Source: Marinobacterium jannaschii DSM 6295 (GTDB lineage Bacteria; Pseudomonadota; Gammaproteobacteria; Pseudomonadales; Balneatricaceae). Taken from it: a DNA stretch of 64,000 nt. Both the position numbers and the translations under genes were made by a program. The stretch covers positions 282,950-346,949 of the forward strand of contig NZ_JHVJ01000005.1 in the NCBI RefSeq assembly GCF_000620085.1, written 5' to 3'. The notes beneath the pieces were generated by a model, which saw only the letters and a list, made by a program, of their open reading frames with translations, was not told where the DNA came from and ran no database searches. Shown piece after piece: positions 18,138 through 27,352 of the stretch (positions are counted from its first letter, which is position 1; each line of letters starts with the position of its first letter).

Positions 18138-18344
18138 ATGGGTGGTAACGTTATCGACTTCAGCAGTCGCCAGCAAAAAGCCAAAGAACAGAAGAAAGAA
18201 CAGAAAGCCGACGCGCTTAAGCAGCGCTTTGAAAACGCCCTGCCGACGGAAGAGAAAGACCCTAAGAAGAAGCTGCTGAATATCTTTACCAAAAACAAGA
18301 AAAAGCCGACACAAAAGAAACCAGCCCCGAAAGACGACTGGTAA
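18138..18344 (+). CDS. Small Lys-rich protein of unknown function
   Basis: A 68-residue, very basic protein made mostly of charged helices, ending in KKPAPKDDW. A CAGGAG ribosome site lies 8 bases before the ATG. There is no signal peptide and no cysteine. I do not recognise a domain. The composition suggests nucleic-acid or ribosome binding, which is only a guess. It lies between the PQQ relay operon and a monooxygenase-like gene. Confidence 0.6.
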   Translation: MGGNVIDFSSRQQKAKEQKKEQKADALKQRFENALPTEEKDPKKKLLNIFTKNKKKPTQKKPAPKDDW

Positions 18345-18418
18345 GCCGTACGATCAGATCACTCCCGTCTCAAGACAATCCGGATCAGGCGCAATGACTG
18401 TAGCGCCTGATCCATCGG

Positions 18419-18739
18419 TTATATACCGTAATCCCGCTCGACTTTCGCAATCCGGGTCTTAAAGCTGGCATACCACTTCTCATGCCCCAGCCGCTGTGCG
18501 ACCTGATGCTCTGCATGGGCCTTCCAGGCCCTGATTGATTCCAGATCCTTCCAATAGGACACGGTAATACCCAACGTTTCCCGGACGGACTCGATACCCA
18601 GGAAGCCCGGTTGCTCCTGCGCCAGTGCAACCATGCGCCCGGCCATCTCGCCGTAACCCGCCTCAATGTCGGTACGTTCGTTCGTGAAAATTACCGCGTA
18701 GTATGGCGGCTCTGGTGTATTGGCGATCTGGCTCATCAA
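18419..18739 (-). CDS. ABM-domain (antibiotic biosynthesis monooxygenase-like) protein
   Basis: A 106-residue protein with the ABM dimeric alpha-beta barrel pattern: YYAVIFTNERT, MVALAQEQPGFLGIES, ITVSYWKDLESIRAWKAHAEHQ. Members are small cofactor-free oxygenases or heme-degrading or stress proteins; the substrate cannot be assigned here. It diverges from the VOC gene on the right, so the 76-base gap holds two promoters. Two adjacent Met codons (MMSQ) occur at the start. Confidence 0.85.
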   Translation of the reverse strand: MMSQIANTPEPPYYAVIFTNERTDIEAGYGEMAGRMVALAQEQPGFLGIESVRETLGITVSYWKDLESIRAWKAHAEHQVAQRLGHEKWYASFKTRIAKVERDYGI

Positions 18740-18815
18740 AGGACTCCCTGCAGAGCATAGATAACAGACTGAAGAGGAGAGTCTACTATGAGATCAGTGC
18801 CTGAAGGAGATCATT

Positions 18816-19205
18816 ATGAAACAGCCTAAACTGATCGGCAGCGCAGCCATCCTGCTGGTTAAAGATGTACTCAAGTCAGCGGCCTATTACGAAGAAACTA
18901 TGGGGTTCAAGGCCCAGATCTGGGGAGAGCCGCCCTGCTTCTCCATCCTGCAGCGTGATAACTGTCATATGATGCTGAGCGAGACAGATCAGCCAGAGAA
19001 GATCCTGCCGCACTACAAAGTGGTGCAGAACATGTGGAACGTCTATTTCTGGGTTGATGATGTAGAGTCACTCTACGCCGAGTTTAAAGCCAAAGGTGCC
19101 CGGATAGACTATGAACTCTGCGACCAACCCTATGGCTGTCGCGAATTCGGCATTCAGGATCTCGATGGCTACGATATCGCCTTCGGTCAGGAGATGGACG
19201 ACTGA
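18816..19205 (+). CDS. VOC/glyoxalase-fold protein
   Basis: A 129-residue protein with two beta-alpha-beta-beta-beta units: SAAILLVKDVLKSAAYYEE and NVYFWVDDVESLYAEFKAKGA, ending in EFGIQDLDGYDIAFGQ. The terminal Glu/Gln area is the usual metal-ligand region. The family includes lactoylglutathione lyases, dioxygenases and drug-binding proteins, and nothing here narrows the choice. GAAGGAG lies 6 bases before the ATG. Confidence 0.85.
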   Translation: MKQPKLIGSAAILLVKDVLKSAAYYEETMGFKAQIWGEPPCFSILQRDNCHMMLSETDQPEKILPHYKVVQNMWNVYFWVDDVESLYAEFKAKGARIDYELCDQPYGCREFGIQDLDGYDIAFGQEMDD

Positions 19206-19385
19206 GAATCGCCATCAGGCCCGTCGTCAGGAGCACTGTCACGCGCCCCGTAACAATCATCACGGCGAGCTAAGCCGGCGGCAGAGGTTGTCCGGGGCTG
19301 GCCTCTCATTTGCTTGCAGAGCACACCGCTACAGCGGCCACCATATCCGACCTGTCAGCCCCGGCCTCCAGGCGTTGTCATAGTT

Positions 19386-19820
19386 TTACTCAGCGCCGCC
19401 TCCCGGAGCATACATGGCAAACACCTCGGCACCGGTCATCATCTTGGTTTTATTGGCAAAGTCATAGAACGTCGGCTTCTCATCAATAAAGATCTGATTC
19501 ACCAGTTCAAAATCCGCTTCATCATCAAACAATCCTACCGGTACGATATAAGCGCCGTTGTCGCTGATGCGATAGAACAGATGGGTACCGCAATGGCTGC
19601 AGAATCCCCGTTCTGCCCAGGCCGACGAGGCATAGGTGGCAATATGTTCCTCGCCCTCAAAGCGGACTTCAGTGCCGCACTCAACAGCCAGCAAAGGCCC
19701 GCCGCCCCATTTCCGGCACATACTGCAATGACAGGCACTGCTGTGACGGCTGAGCTTCTCCGCATGCAGCACACAGGCTCCACACAAACAGCGTCCACTG
19801 GCTTCGCGTGTATCAGTCAT
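19386..19820 (-). CDS. GFA-family (glutathione-dependent formaldehyde-activating-like) zinc protein
   Basis: A 144-residue protein with the GFA zinc pattern: CLCGACV, then CHCSMCRKWGGG, then FCSHCGTHLFY. The founding member was proposed to condense formaldehyde with glutathione, but many relatives have other substrates. Its place between two PQQ dehydrogenase blocks, which can make formaldehyde from methanol, is suggestive but not proof of a link. No glutathione-dependent formaldehyde dehydrogenase is seen nearby. Confidence 0.87.
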   Translation of the reverse strand: MTDTREASGRCLCGACVLHAEKLSRHSSACHCSMCRKWGGGPLLAVECGTEVRFEGEEHIATYASSAWAERGFCSHCGTHLFYRISDNGAYIVPVGLFDDEADFELVNQIFIDEKPTFYDFANKTKMMTGAEVFAMYAPGGGAE

Positions 19821-19958
19821 GATTCCCTCCTCCGATTGGCTTGAACAGATAAAGTATCCGCTTCAGTCCGGTATAACCAGTTTCCCTGATAGCCGATACA
19901 TTAGCGGCCAATTACCTTAGACTAAGGTCTTAATTTATAGCATACAGGGGTAACACTG

Positions 19959-20444
19959 ATGGCCGGTCAGGAAAGACAGATCACCCTCAGGTTTCTGGCA
20001 GAACCTGCAGATGTCAATTTCGGTGGCAAAGTACACGGCGGTGCCGTAATGAAGTGGATCGACCTTGCCGCCTACGCCTGCTCAGCGGGCTGGAGCGGCA
20101 AATACTGCATTACCGCCTATGCCGGTGGTATCCGTTTTGTGCAGCCGATCCATGTCGGTAATATCGTTGAAGTCTCCGCCAAGGTGATCTACACCGGACG
20201 CAGCTCCATGCATATCGGCCTGGACGTACGTGCAGGTGATCCCAAAGAGAGCCAGCGCCACCTCACAACCCACTGTATCGTGATCATGGTTGCCGTCGAT
20301 GAGAACGGCAAACCCACCGACGTACCGGAATGGGTACCGCAGATTCAGGAAGATATCGACCTGCGTGATTCTGCCATCCGCCTGATGGAGATGCGTAAAA
20401 AGATCGGCGACGAAATGGAAGCCCACGTCGACAAATCGATCTGA
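19959..20444 (+). CDS. Acyl-CoA thioesterase, hotdog fold
   Basis: A 161-residue cytoplasmic hotdog-fold protein of the YciA/BACH type. The key stretch is NFGGKVHGGAVMKWIDLAAY, with the conserved Asp before the long helix, followed by GGIRFVQPIHVGNIVEV. It hydrolyses acyl-CoA; chain-length preference is not visible. A GGGGT sequence lies about 9 bases upstream of the ATG. It stands alone, facing the leftward ABC exporter gene. Confidence 0.88.
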   Translation: MAGQERQITLRFLAEPADVNFGGKVHGGAVMKWIDLAAYACSAGWSGKYCITAYAGGIRFVQPIHVGNIVEVSAKVIYTGRSSMHIGLDVRAGDPKESQRHLTTHCIVIMVAVDENGKPTDVPEWVPQIQEDIDLRDSAIRLMEMRKKIGDEMEAHVDKSI

Positions 20445-20574
20445 TACTTCCGGCTAGCCAAACCGGGGCGAGGCAAAGGCTCTCCTGTTTCAGCAACAGG
20501 CACGGACACTGCCCGCCCCCGTCTTAGGCACCGCGAACCTCTGTGGTAAGCGCGCCAGGCTCATCCTCTGATAC

Positions 20575-22398
20575 TCAGCCTTTCCGGCTCTGCTCGTTAC
20601 CGTTTTCAAACTGTAGCTGCGCCAGTCGCTGGTATAACGGACTGCTTTTCAGCAACTCCTCATGGGTACCGGACGCAACCATTCGGCCCTGGTCCAGCAC
20701 GATAATCCGGTCGGCATTCAGGATGGTCGACAGCCGGTGGGCGATAATCAACGTCGTGCGGTTTTCCATCAGGGCGGCAAGTGCCTGTTGCACCTGATGC
20801 TCGCTTTCGGCATCCAGCGCACTGGTGGCCTCATCCAGCAGCAGGATACGTGGATTCTTAAGGATCGCCCGGGCGATGGCGATACGCTGCTTCTGACCGC
20901 CGGAGAGGCGCACGCCCTGATCACCCAGAAAGCTGTTATAGCCCTGCGGCAGGCGATTGATAAATTCATCCGCATAGGCGGCTTTGGCTGCAGCAATCAC
21001 TTCATCATCGCTGGCATCCGGCTTACCGTAACGGATGTTATGCCAGACATCGGCCGTAAACAGCGCCGGCTGTTGAGGTACCAGTGCCATCTGCTGTCGC
21101 AGCAATTGCGGTTCGAAACTACGCAGGTCCCGCTCACCCAGTAATATCGCGCCCTGCTGCGGATCGTAAAAACGCTGCAGTAGCTCGAATAAGGTCGACT
21201 TGCCTGCCCCGGAAGGCCCGACCAGTGCTACAGACTGACCCGGTTGGATATCAAGGCTGAACTCGCTGATCGCCGGATGCTCCGGTCGCGAGGGATAGCT
21301 GAATCCGGTCGCAACAAAACACAGCCGGGCGGCTTCTGTGGTTACTTCAGCTGGGTCAGAACCTGAAGCAGGTCCGCTGATTAATGTCTGTTGTTGCAGC
21401 AACTCCACCAGACGTTCAGCCGCACCGGCAGCGCGCTGCAGTTCGCCAAACACTTCAGACAGGGTCGCCACGGCACCGGACATCAGGATGGCATAGAAAA
21501 CAAACGCTGCCAGTTCTCCGCCGCTGAGTTCGCCCTTCAACACATCGGTGCCACCAATCCAGACCATCACCGCTACGGCTGAGAACACCATAGTGATTAC
21601 CGCTGCAATCAGCACCGCGCGCTGCCAGACCCGGCGACGGCCTACCGCAAACGCCTGCTCCACCTCCACCGCAAAGGCGCCGCTCTCCATCTGTTCCCGG
21701 CTATAGCTCTGCACCGTCTTGATATGCTGGATAATCTCGCCGGCATAAGTACCGACGTCAGCCACCTTATCCTGACTCTGACGGGACAAGGCCCGGACTT
21801 TCCGACCATAGAACAATACCGGCAGCAGGATCAGCGGCACACCCAACAGGATAATCGCCGTCAGCTTGGCATTGGTGATCAGCATCATCAGCAAGGTGCC
21901 CACCAGCATCAGACAACTGCGCAACGCCATCGAAAACGATGAGCCGATAATACTCTGCAACAGGGTAGTATCCGTGGTCAGGCGCGACATAATCTCGCCT
22001 TTCAGGTTGGTCTCAAAATAGCTGGGATGCAGCGTCAGCAGATGATCAAACACCGCCTGCCGTATATCGGCGCAGACCCGCTCCCCCAGCCAGGAAACAA
22101 AGTAGAAACGCGCAAAGGTACCGAGCGCCATCAACAACGATAAGCCCATAATCGTCAGTACCGCGCTATTGAGCTGCTCTGTAGAGCCGGCCACAAAACC
22201 GGCATCGATCAGGTATTTCACTCCCTGTCCGATCGCCAGCGTTATGAGCGCAGTGAAAACCAGCGCCACCAGCGCGGCGCCTAACCGCCTACGGTAAGGC
22301 GTCACAAAAGGCCATAGAAACCGCAGCGTATTCAGGTGCTTATCTCGCACTTTTGTACTTTTTAAAGAGCTATCCAGATCGTACTCTTTCATGCGCAC
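20575..22398 (-). CDS. ABC exporter half-transporter (MsbA/multidrug-type)
   Basis: A 607-residue fused permease-ATPase. About six membrane helices fill residues 30-310. The ATPase has Walker A GPSGAGKST, signature LSGGQKQR, Walker B ILLLDEATSALD and the H-loop IIAHRLST. It would work as a homodimer in the inner membrane, exporting lipids or hydrophobic compounds. The substrate is unknown and no lpxK neighbour supports MsbA itself. The Met at 22398 and the Met at 22392 are both possible starts. It has no obvious operon partner. Confidence 0.9.
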   Translation of the reverse strand: MRMKEYDLDSSLKSTKVRDKHLNTLRFLWPFVTPYRRRLGAALVALVFTALITLAIGQGVKYLIDAGFVAGSTEQLNSAVLTIMGLSLLMALGTFARFYFVSWLGERVCADIRQAVFDHLLTLHPSYFETNLKGEIMSRLTTDTTLLQSIIGSSFSMALRSCLMLVGTLLMMLITNAKLTAIILLGVPLILLPVLFYGRKVRALSRQSQDKVADVGTYAGEIIQHIKTVQSYSREQMESGAFAVEVEQAFAVGRRRVWQRAVLIAAVITMVFSAVAVMVWIGGTDVLKGELSGGELAAFVFYAILMSGAVATLSEVFGELQRAAGAAERLVELLQQQTLISGPASGSDPAEVTTEAARLCFVATGFSYPSRPEHPAISEFSLDIQPGQSVALVGPSGAGKSTLFELLQRFYDPQQGAILLGERDLRSFEPQLLRQQMALVPQQPALFTADVWHNIRYGKPDASDDEVIAAAKAAYADEFINRLPQGYNSFLGDQGVRLSGGQKQRIAIARAILKNPRILLLDEATSALDAESEHQVQQALAALMENRTTLIIAHRLSTILNADRIIVLDQGRMVASGTHEELLKSSPLYQRLAQLQFENGNEQSRKG

Positions 22399-22535
22399 CC
22401 GCTAAATCGGCAAAACAGTATTTTACGTAGAAAACGAGATGGACTGATCGTCATGAGCAGCAAACGACAGACGTCCGGGAAACCAGTATCCAGATATAAG
22501 GCCGGGCAACAGATCAGAATCGCGCTGGCAGGAGG

Positions 22536-22919
22536 CTACTGCGCTCTAACAAACTCCCACTCCAGTACCGGCAGTTTCACCAGCATCACGGACTCCTGAT
22601 GGAACTGTGAAGCATAATCCTGAGCTAGCTGCTTCGCCTTGGGAATATCAGTTTCATCGACAATCAGGGTCACGATTTTAGAACGTTCCGGCTTCCCCTT
22701 ATAGAAGCCCACCGAATCCACCACATTGAAACCGTCAAAGGTCATGGCCAGCTGTTCATCACGAAAGGTCTGCCACTGCTGCAGCGATACCGCGCCACCC
22801 GAGGGTACTGAGAGGCCGAAGTAGAGACGCAGTTTATAGGTCTGACCGGCAGTAGCCGACAACGATAGAAAAGTAGTGATAAGAAACAGAGTCGGGAGTA
22901 GCAAGGCACGTGACATCAT
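22536..22919 (-). CDS. DUF3574 exported protein
   Basis: A 127-residue protein with signal peptide (cleaved near SATAG). The mature part has the DUF3574 pattern: YKLRLYFGLSVPSGGAVS, then WQTFRDEQL and a later SKIVTLIVDET. The function of this family is unknown to me. It is probably periplasmic or a lipid-free secreted protein; no lipobox Cys is present. It lies 29 bases downstream of the acetyltransferase gene and may be co-transcribed with it. Confidence 0.82.
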   Translation of the reverse strand: MMSRALLLPTLFLITTFLSLSATAGQTYKLRLYFGLSVPSGGAVSLQQWQTFRDEQLAMTFDGFNVVDSVGFYKGKPERSKIVTLIVDETDIPKAKQLAQDYASQFHQESVMLVKLPVLEWEFVRAQ

Positions 22920-22948
22920 CCTGATCCATCTGAAAGGAGTTTAGCCGA

Positions 22949-23470
22949 TCACTCTATGCCGTGACTTTTACGCCCGCAAGCACCTGGTCCAATAAAAGCG
23001 CAGGCTCCACTGATATCCAGCGCGTAAAAGCGCGTACCTTCAACTGGATTATCGAAGTATGGATCGATCTCATAAAAGCCTAAGGACTGGTATAGCTGCT
23101 GAGCACGCTGCGTCGGCGGCACCGCATCAAGTACAACACGTCTGAAGCCCAGGCTTCTAGTCTTCTGTAACAACGTATCCATAAGCTTGACACCAAGTCC
23201 CTTGCCTCGGAACTGCTTACGCACATAAAAGCGTTTCACTTCTGCAGTTTGACTGTCTATAGCCCTGAAGCCAACACCACCTGCTACCACTGTATTCACT
23301 TCAACAAAGAAAAACTGACCATGAGGTAATGTAAAAATTGAGTCTAAGCTGGCCATCTCAAGCTCAAAGCTCTGGTAAGAAAGGTCAATACCAAGCCAAT
23401 CAACGTACTCGGTAATAAGGTCAGCGAGCTGTTGCTGATCCCGGGGAAAGGAAACAGGCCTGCACTCCAT
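22949..23470 (-). CDS. GNAT-family N-acetyltransferase
   Basis: A protein of about 173 residues with the GNAT acetyl-CoA site RKQFRGKGLGVKLMD (motif A, Q/RxxGxG/A) and the following helix, then LGFRRVVLDAVPPTQRAQQLYQSLGF, the typical motif B. The acceptor is unknown. I chose the ATG at 23470 because CAGGAG lies 8 bases upstream; a GTG at 23479 overlaps the preceding stop (GTGA). The two genes are translationally coupled either way. Confidence 0.87.
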   Translation of the reverse strand: MECRPVSFPRDQQQLADLITEYVDWLGIDLSYQSFELEMASLDSIFTLPHGQFFFVEVNTVVAGGVGFRAIDSQTAEVKRFYVRKQFRGKGLGVKLMDTLLQKTRSLGFRRVVLDAVPPTQRAQQLYQSLGFYEIDPYFDNPVEGTRFYALDISGACAFIGPGACGRKSHGIE

Positions 23471-23475
23471 CTTGA

Positions 23476-24354
23476 TCACTCCTGAATGTGCAGTGTACTC
23501 AGCGGAATTCGCTCTCGGCTCGTGCTGGATGTACTCTTTGCGACGGAAGAAAAATTAAAAACGCCAAAATGGGTTGGAATATCCATCTGAAGCTCAATTG
23601 TGCTGCTATTTTCAGAGGTTAGCTGATTTTCAATATCATAGGTCAAAATACCCTGCCCCTTTCCATCAACGGCTATGCTCTGACCCTTTATATTTGAGGC
23701 AATTTTTAATTTATAATCTGGCCTGAAGCTCGCCATCCCTTGCTCGATTGACTCCAACTTATAGTCAATATCTATTTGGTAATCCATTATCCCTATAGTA
23801 GGCACCTGAATCTTAATCGGGGTTTCGAGGCTCAAAACTTCGCCAACTGATACCGTTTTACCTTCAAAAGCTTTTAGTGCCGATAGTTGTTCGAAAATCG
23901 ACTTTATCAGCTGTTCATCCGATTTTTTTACCTTAGAGCCTGATACGGCAGTAATATCAAACTGACCATCACTGGAGATGACACCGTCTACTGTGAGCCC
24001 CCGCGCCGATTTCGAAGAATCCGAAACCTGCTTAAGTGGAGATCCATTTATTCCAGCGTATGTTGTATCACTGGTGACACTGAGCTTAATCGGATAGCCA
24101 CCATTCTCTGATACCCCTCCTGTTACAATCTCAGTGTTTTTGTATTTCCTCATCTTGAAACTCAGGGGAATCCTGCCCTTTAGCTTTTCCGGAAGTTGCG
24201 AATGGTCTCCAGCGAAACTCAATACATTATCCGCGTCTATTTCATGCGATATCTGGTAAACTGACGACGGCTGGTAGCTGAGCGAGAAAGTCACAGATTC
24301 CTGCGCGAATACAGCAGGTGCCCACAAGGCCGCTAGTAAGAATATCCTTTTCAT
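23476..24354 (-). CDS. Secreted protein of unknown function
   Basis: A 292-residue protein with signal peptide (MKRIFLLAALWAPAVFAQ). The mature part is rich in beta-strand patterns and Ser/Thr, with no cysteine and no motif I recognise. Length and composition suggest a periplasmic or outer-membrane-associated beta-rich fold. The start at 24354 is the Met beginning the signal peptide; five extra residues to 24369 are possible. It ends within the start region of the acetyltransferase gene, so the two form a unit. Confidence 0.72.
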   Translation of the reverse strand: MKRIFLLAALWAPAVFAQESVTFSLSYQPSSVYQISHEIDADNVLSFAGDHSQLPEKLKGRIPLSFKMRKYKNTEIVTGGVSENGGYPIKLSVTSDTTYAGINGSPLKQVSDSSKSARGLTVDGVISSDGQFDITAVSGSKVKKSDEQLIKSIFEQLSALKAFEGKTVSVGEVLSLETPIKIQVPTIGIMDYQIDIDYKLESIEQGMASFRPDYKLKIASNIKGQSIAVDGKGQGILTYDIENQLTSENSSTIELQMDIPTHFGVFNFSSVAKSTSSTSRERIPLSTLHIQE

Positions 24355-24785
24355 ACGGATTGTTTCCAAGTCTTGAGCGTAAGATGAATAGAGTCCGGCA
24401 ACTATATCATTTGACGACTTAAGAACACATGATATTACTCATCACAATTAGAGTAATGTACGGTCCTGCTAAGGGTTAATTTAATCCACTGGTTGTCCAT
24501 AAAGTCAGCCTAAGAGGCTGAAAATTTTTACATCCTGTATTTTCAACTTAAGCGACCTGTCCTTCATATATTCATACGGATAACGTCTGTTCTGTACCTT
24601 CTATGAGTATATTGGTCTCGTTTTTAATACATATTCTTCGAAATAACGCTGACCACTTCAGCACAGTTTTTTCTTGGGGGATAGCGATGCCCCCTCCAGA
24701 TACTGATTTATCGGTGTGTCTCAGTTTTCGTCTGGTTACCGGCCCAGTAAAGCCGAAGTTGAAGCTTCCCTTGTATCGCTGAACT
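24355..24785. other. Intergenic stretch, one weak hairpin, no supported gene
   Basis: About 430 bases of lower GC content than the flanks. A small stem CAGCCT/AGGCTG followed by AAAATTTTT lies near 24507-24530 and could be a weak terminator. An 86-codon leftward frame here has no family resemblance and overlaps the next gene, so I do not call it. Confidence 0.45.
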
Positions 24786-25139
24786 CTACTCCACCGAGAT
24801 AACCAGACGTTCAGCGCTGCGATGATCTTCAATTTCGATCAGGGTGCCGGAAACCTCGGGGCTGCTGGCGATCTGTAGCAAATCTTCAAAGCTGATCGCG
24901 TGCGCTTCCAGCGATGTCAGGTGCTTTCTGGGAAACAATCTGGCAGCAACTTTCAGAAGGGCAAGGGGTATCCGTATGCTCGCATCCCTTTCATCCTTCT
25001 CATAAGTATCTATCTTGAGGAATTTCATGACCAGCAACGCACTCCACGTTGGAACCCTACTGTAAAGGTTAGCCGATATCCGGGACAGCTTTTGCGCCGG
25101 CGACAAGGCGATTTCAACAGCTTCCCAGCCCTCCTCCAT
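24786..25139 (-). CDS. Small protein with SHOCT-like/YvlB-type domain
   Basis: A 117-residue protein. The C-terminal half has a pattern I associate with the SHOCT-like domain seen in YvlB-type proteins: IRIPLALLKVAARLFPRK, a short helix with EDLLQ, then GTLIEIEDHRSAERLVISVE. The N-terminal half matches nothing I recognise. I chose the ATG at 25139 (MEEGWE), with GAGGG 8 bases upstream; 25160 is an alternative. It is divergent from the calcium-type PQQ dehydrogenase and shares its upstream region. Confidence 0.6.
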   Translation of the reverse strand: MEEGWEAVEIALSPAQKLSRISANLYSRVPTWSALLVMKFLKIDTYEKDERDASIRIPLALLKVAARLFPRKHLTSLEAHAISFEDLLQIASSPEVSGTLIEIEDHRSAERLVISVE

Positions 25140-25160
25140 CGTCTTTTCCCTCACCCTCAT

Positions 25161-25397
25161 TCAGGCCTGTTTCACCCAATCCTTAAGTACTACGCCTTTT
25201 TACCCGCTGAAATAGGACGCCCTTACAACCGGGCGTTTGCCCCGAAAAATTTCGGGATTTTCGCCTCTCAAAATATGTCGCTGTCCCACGATAGCCGGGC
25301 GTTGTTCCGTTGAGGCTGATCGGCCATCAGTTTGAGAATAGAGACATCTGCCGGTGTACCGGTAACTCCCGATCAATAACCCTCTGAGTGATTGAAG
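25161..25397 (+). promoter_or_regulatory. Upstream region of the calcium-type PQQ dehydrogenase
   Basis: This leader holds AAGTACTACGCC at 25185-25196, related to the palindrome before the lanthanide-type enzyme and at a similar distance from the start codon. A stem CCCGAAA/TTTCGGG follows at 25241-25256. I cannot place a -10/-35 pair with confidence. Confidence 0.35.
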
Positions 25398-27263
25398 ATG
25401 AAAACAAAAATAAACCGACATCCGCTTAGCGCGGGCATACAGACAGCCCTGATCACGTTGACGCTGGGGTTTGGCGGACTGGCGCAGGCCAGCTCTCACG
25501 TATCCTGGGATGATATCGCCAACGACGCCAACACCCCAGAGGATGTGCTGGGTTACGGAATTGGCCCCAAAGCCCAGCGCTATAGCCCGCTGACCAAGGT
25601 CAACCAGGAAAACATCCATAAGCTGACACCCGCATGGTCGTTCTCTTTTGGCGATGAAAAACAACGCGGTCAGGAAAGCCAGGCCCTGGTTCACGATGGC
25701 ACTATCTACGTCACCGGTTCCTACTCCCGTATCTTTGCCATCGATGCCCGCACCGGTAAACGCAAGTGGGCTTACGCCGCCCGACTGCCTGAGGATATCC
25801 GTCCATGCTGCGATGTGGTCAACCGTGGCGCAGCGATCTTCGGCGATAAGATCTATTTCGGCACCCTGGATGCGGCAATCGTCGCGCTGAACAAAGATAC
25901 CGGTAAGGTTGTATGGAAAAAGAAATTCGGCGACCACCGTGCCGGCTATACCATGACCGGTGCGCCCACGCTGGTTAAGGACCAGAAGTCCGGCAAGGTA
26001 TTATTGATTCACGGCTCTTCAGGCGATGAATTTGGCGTAGTCGGTAAGCTGTTTGCACGCGATCCGGATACCGGTAAAGAGGTCTGGATGCGTCCCTTTG
26101 TCGAAGGTCACTATGGCCGCCTGAACGGTGAGAAGAGCACACCTACCGGTGATCCGGCCGCGCCCTCCTGGCCTGATGATCCAAACTCTCCGACCGGCAA
26201 AGCCGAAGCCTGGAGCCACGGCGGCGGTGCACCCTGGCAGAGCGCCAGCTTTGATGCGGAAACCAACACCATCATTATCGGCGCAGGTAACCCGGCACCC
26301 TGGAATGGCTGGGCACGTACGGCTGAGGGGGGTGATCCGAAGGACTTTGACAGCCTGTACACGTCGGGTCAGGTGGGTGTAGATCCGACCACCGGTGAGG
26401 TGAAGTGGTTCTACCAGCACACCCCGAATGATGCCTGGGATTTCTCCGGCAACAACGAGCTGGTGCTGTTTGAGTATAAGGAAGATGACGGCCGTATCGT
26501 CAAAGCTACCGGACATGCCGATCGAAATGGCTTCTTCTACGTGATTGACCGTGAAAACGGTAACTTTGTCCGTGGTTTCCCTTTTGTCGATAACATCACC
26601 TGGGCGACCGGTATCGACCCCGAAACAGGACGGCCGATCGAGGTGGAGGGCCAGCGCCCACCGAAGCCAGAGGCAGGCCAGAAGCGCGGGGCATCCGTCG
26701 AAGTCTCCCCGCCGTTCCTCGGTGGCAAGAACTGGAACCCGATGGCCTACAGCCAGAATACCGGCCTGTTCTATATTCCGGGCAATCACTGGAAAGAGGA
26801 TTACTGGGCCGAACAGGTTCAGTACAACAAAGGCAGTGCCTACCTGGGCATGGGCTTTCGCATCAAGAAAATGTACGACGATCATGTCGGCATCCTGCGC
26901 GCTATGGACCCGAAAACCGGCGAAATCGCTTGGGAGCATAAAGAGAAGCTACCGTTGTGGGCCGGCGTACTCACCACCGCCGGCGGGCTGGTATTCACCG
27001 GTACCGGTGATGGTTACCTGAAGGCCTTTGACGACCGCACCGGTAAGGAACTCTGGAGCTTCCAGACCGGCACCGGCATTATCTCCCCGCCGATCACATG
27101 GGAGATGGATGGCGAACAGTATATCGGGGTAACCACGGGTTACGGCGGCGCGGTACCGCTATGGGGCGGCGATATGGCTGACCTGACCAAGCCTGTACCT
27201 CAGGGCGGCTCCTTCTGGGCCTTTAAATTGCCAAGTTGGGCCAAATCAGTCGCAAGCAACTGA
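25398..27263 (+). CDS. exaA: PQQ-dependent alcohol dehydrogenase, calcium-type (ExaA/PedE-like)
   Basis: A 621-residue periplasmic quinoprotein with signal peptide (cleaved near LAQASS). Seen: vicinal Cys137-Cys138 in RPCCDVVNRG, Glu211 in GDEFG, Asn298 in GAGNPAPW, catalytic Asp348 in NDAWDFSGNNE. Ser350 stands where lanthanide enzymes have Asp, so calcium is the expected cofactor. No C-terminal heme domain is present. It is about 30 residues longer than the lanthanide-type paralogue, mostly through an insert near 245-275 (Pro/Gly/Asp rich). The ATG at 25398 is preferred to an in-frame TTG two codons earlier. It would oxidise ethanol and other alcohols, handing electrons to PedF-type cytochrome. 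Confidence 0.94.
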   Translation: MKTKINRHPLSAGIQTALITLTLGFGGLAQASSHVSWDDIANDANTPEDVLGYGIGPKAQRYSPLTKVNQENIHKLTPAWSFSFGDEKQRGQESQALVHDGTIYVTGSYSRIFAIDARTGKRKWAYAARLPEDIRPCCDVVNRGAAIFGDKIYFGTLDAAIVALNKDTGKVVWKKKFGDHRAGYTMTGAPTLVKDQKSGKVLLIHGSSGDEFGVVGKLFARDPDTGKEVWMRPFVEGHYGRLNGEKSTPTGDPAAPSWPDDPNSPTGKAEAWSHGGGAPWQSASFDAETNTIIIGAGNPAPWNGWARTAEGGDPKDFDSLYTSGQVGVDPTTGEVKWFYQHTPNDAWDFSGNNELVLFEYKEDDGRIVKATGHADRNGFFYVIDRENGNFVRGFPFVDNITWATGIDPETGRPIEVEGQRPPKPEAGQKRGASVEVSPPFLGGKNWNPMAYSQNTGLFYIPGNHWKEDYWAEQVQYNKGSAYLGMGFRIKKMYDDHVGILRAMDPKTGEIAWEHKEKLPLWAGVLTTAGGLVFTGTGDGYLKAFDDRTGKELWSFQTGTGIISPPITWEMDGEQYIGVTTGYGGAVPLWGGDMADLTKPVPQGGSFWAFKLPSWAKSVASN

Positions 27264-27297
27264 TTCCTGAAGCTTTAAACGCACTTCACCTTTTTTT

Positions 27298-27328
27298 GCC
27301 CGCTCCGCTCGTCGCAGCGGGCTTTTTT
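27298..27328 (+). terminator. Rho-independent terminator after the PQQ dehydrogenase
   Basis: GCCCGCT pairs with AGCGGGC and is followed by six T residues, 34 bases after the stop codon. It separates the highly expressed dehydrogenase from the pentapeptide gene. Confidence 0.88.
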
Positions 27329-27352
27329 AGAGTTCTGATCTGGAGTTCTGAT

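Noticed and set aside
24572..24832. 86-codon leftward frame
   Set aside because: Overlaps the better supported gene at 24786-25139 and has no ribosome site or family pattern.
26019..26939. 306-codon leftward frame opposite the calcium-type PQQ dehydrogenase
   Set aside because: Antisense shadow of a well conserved gene.
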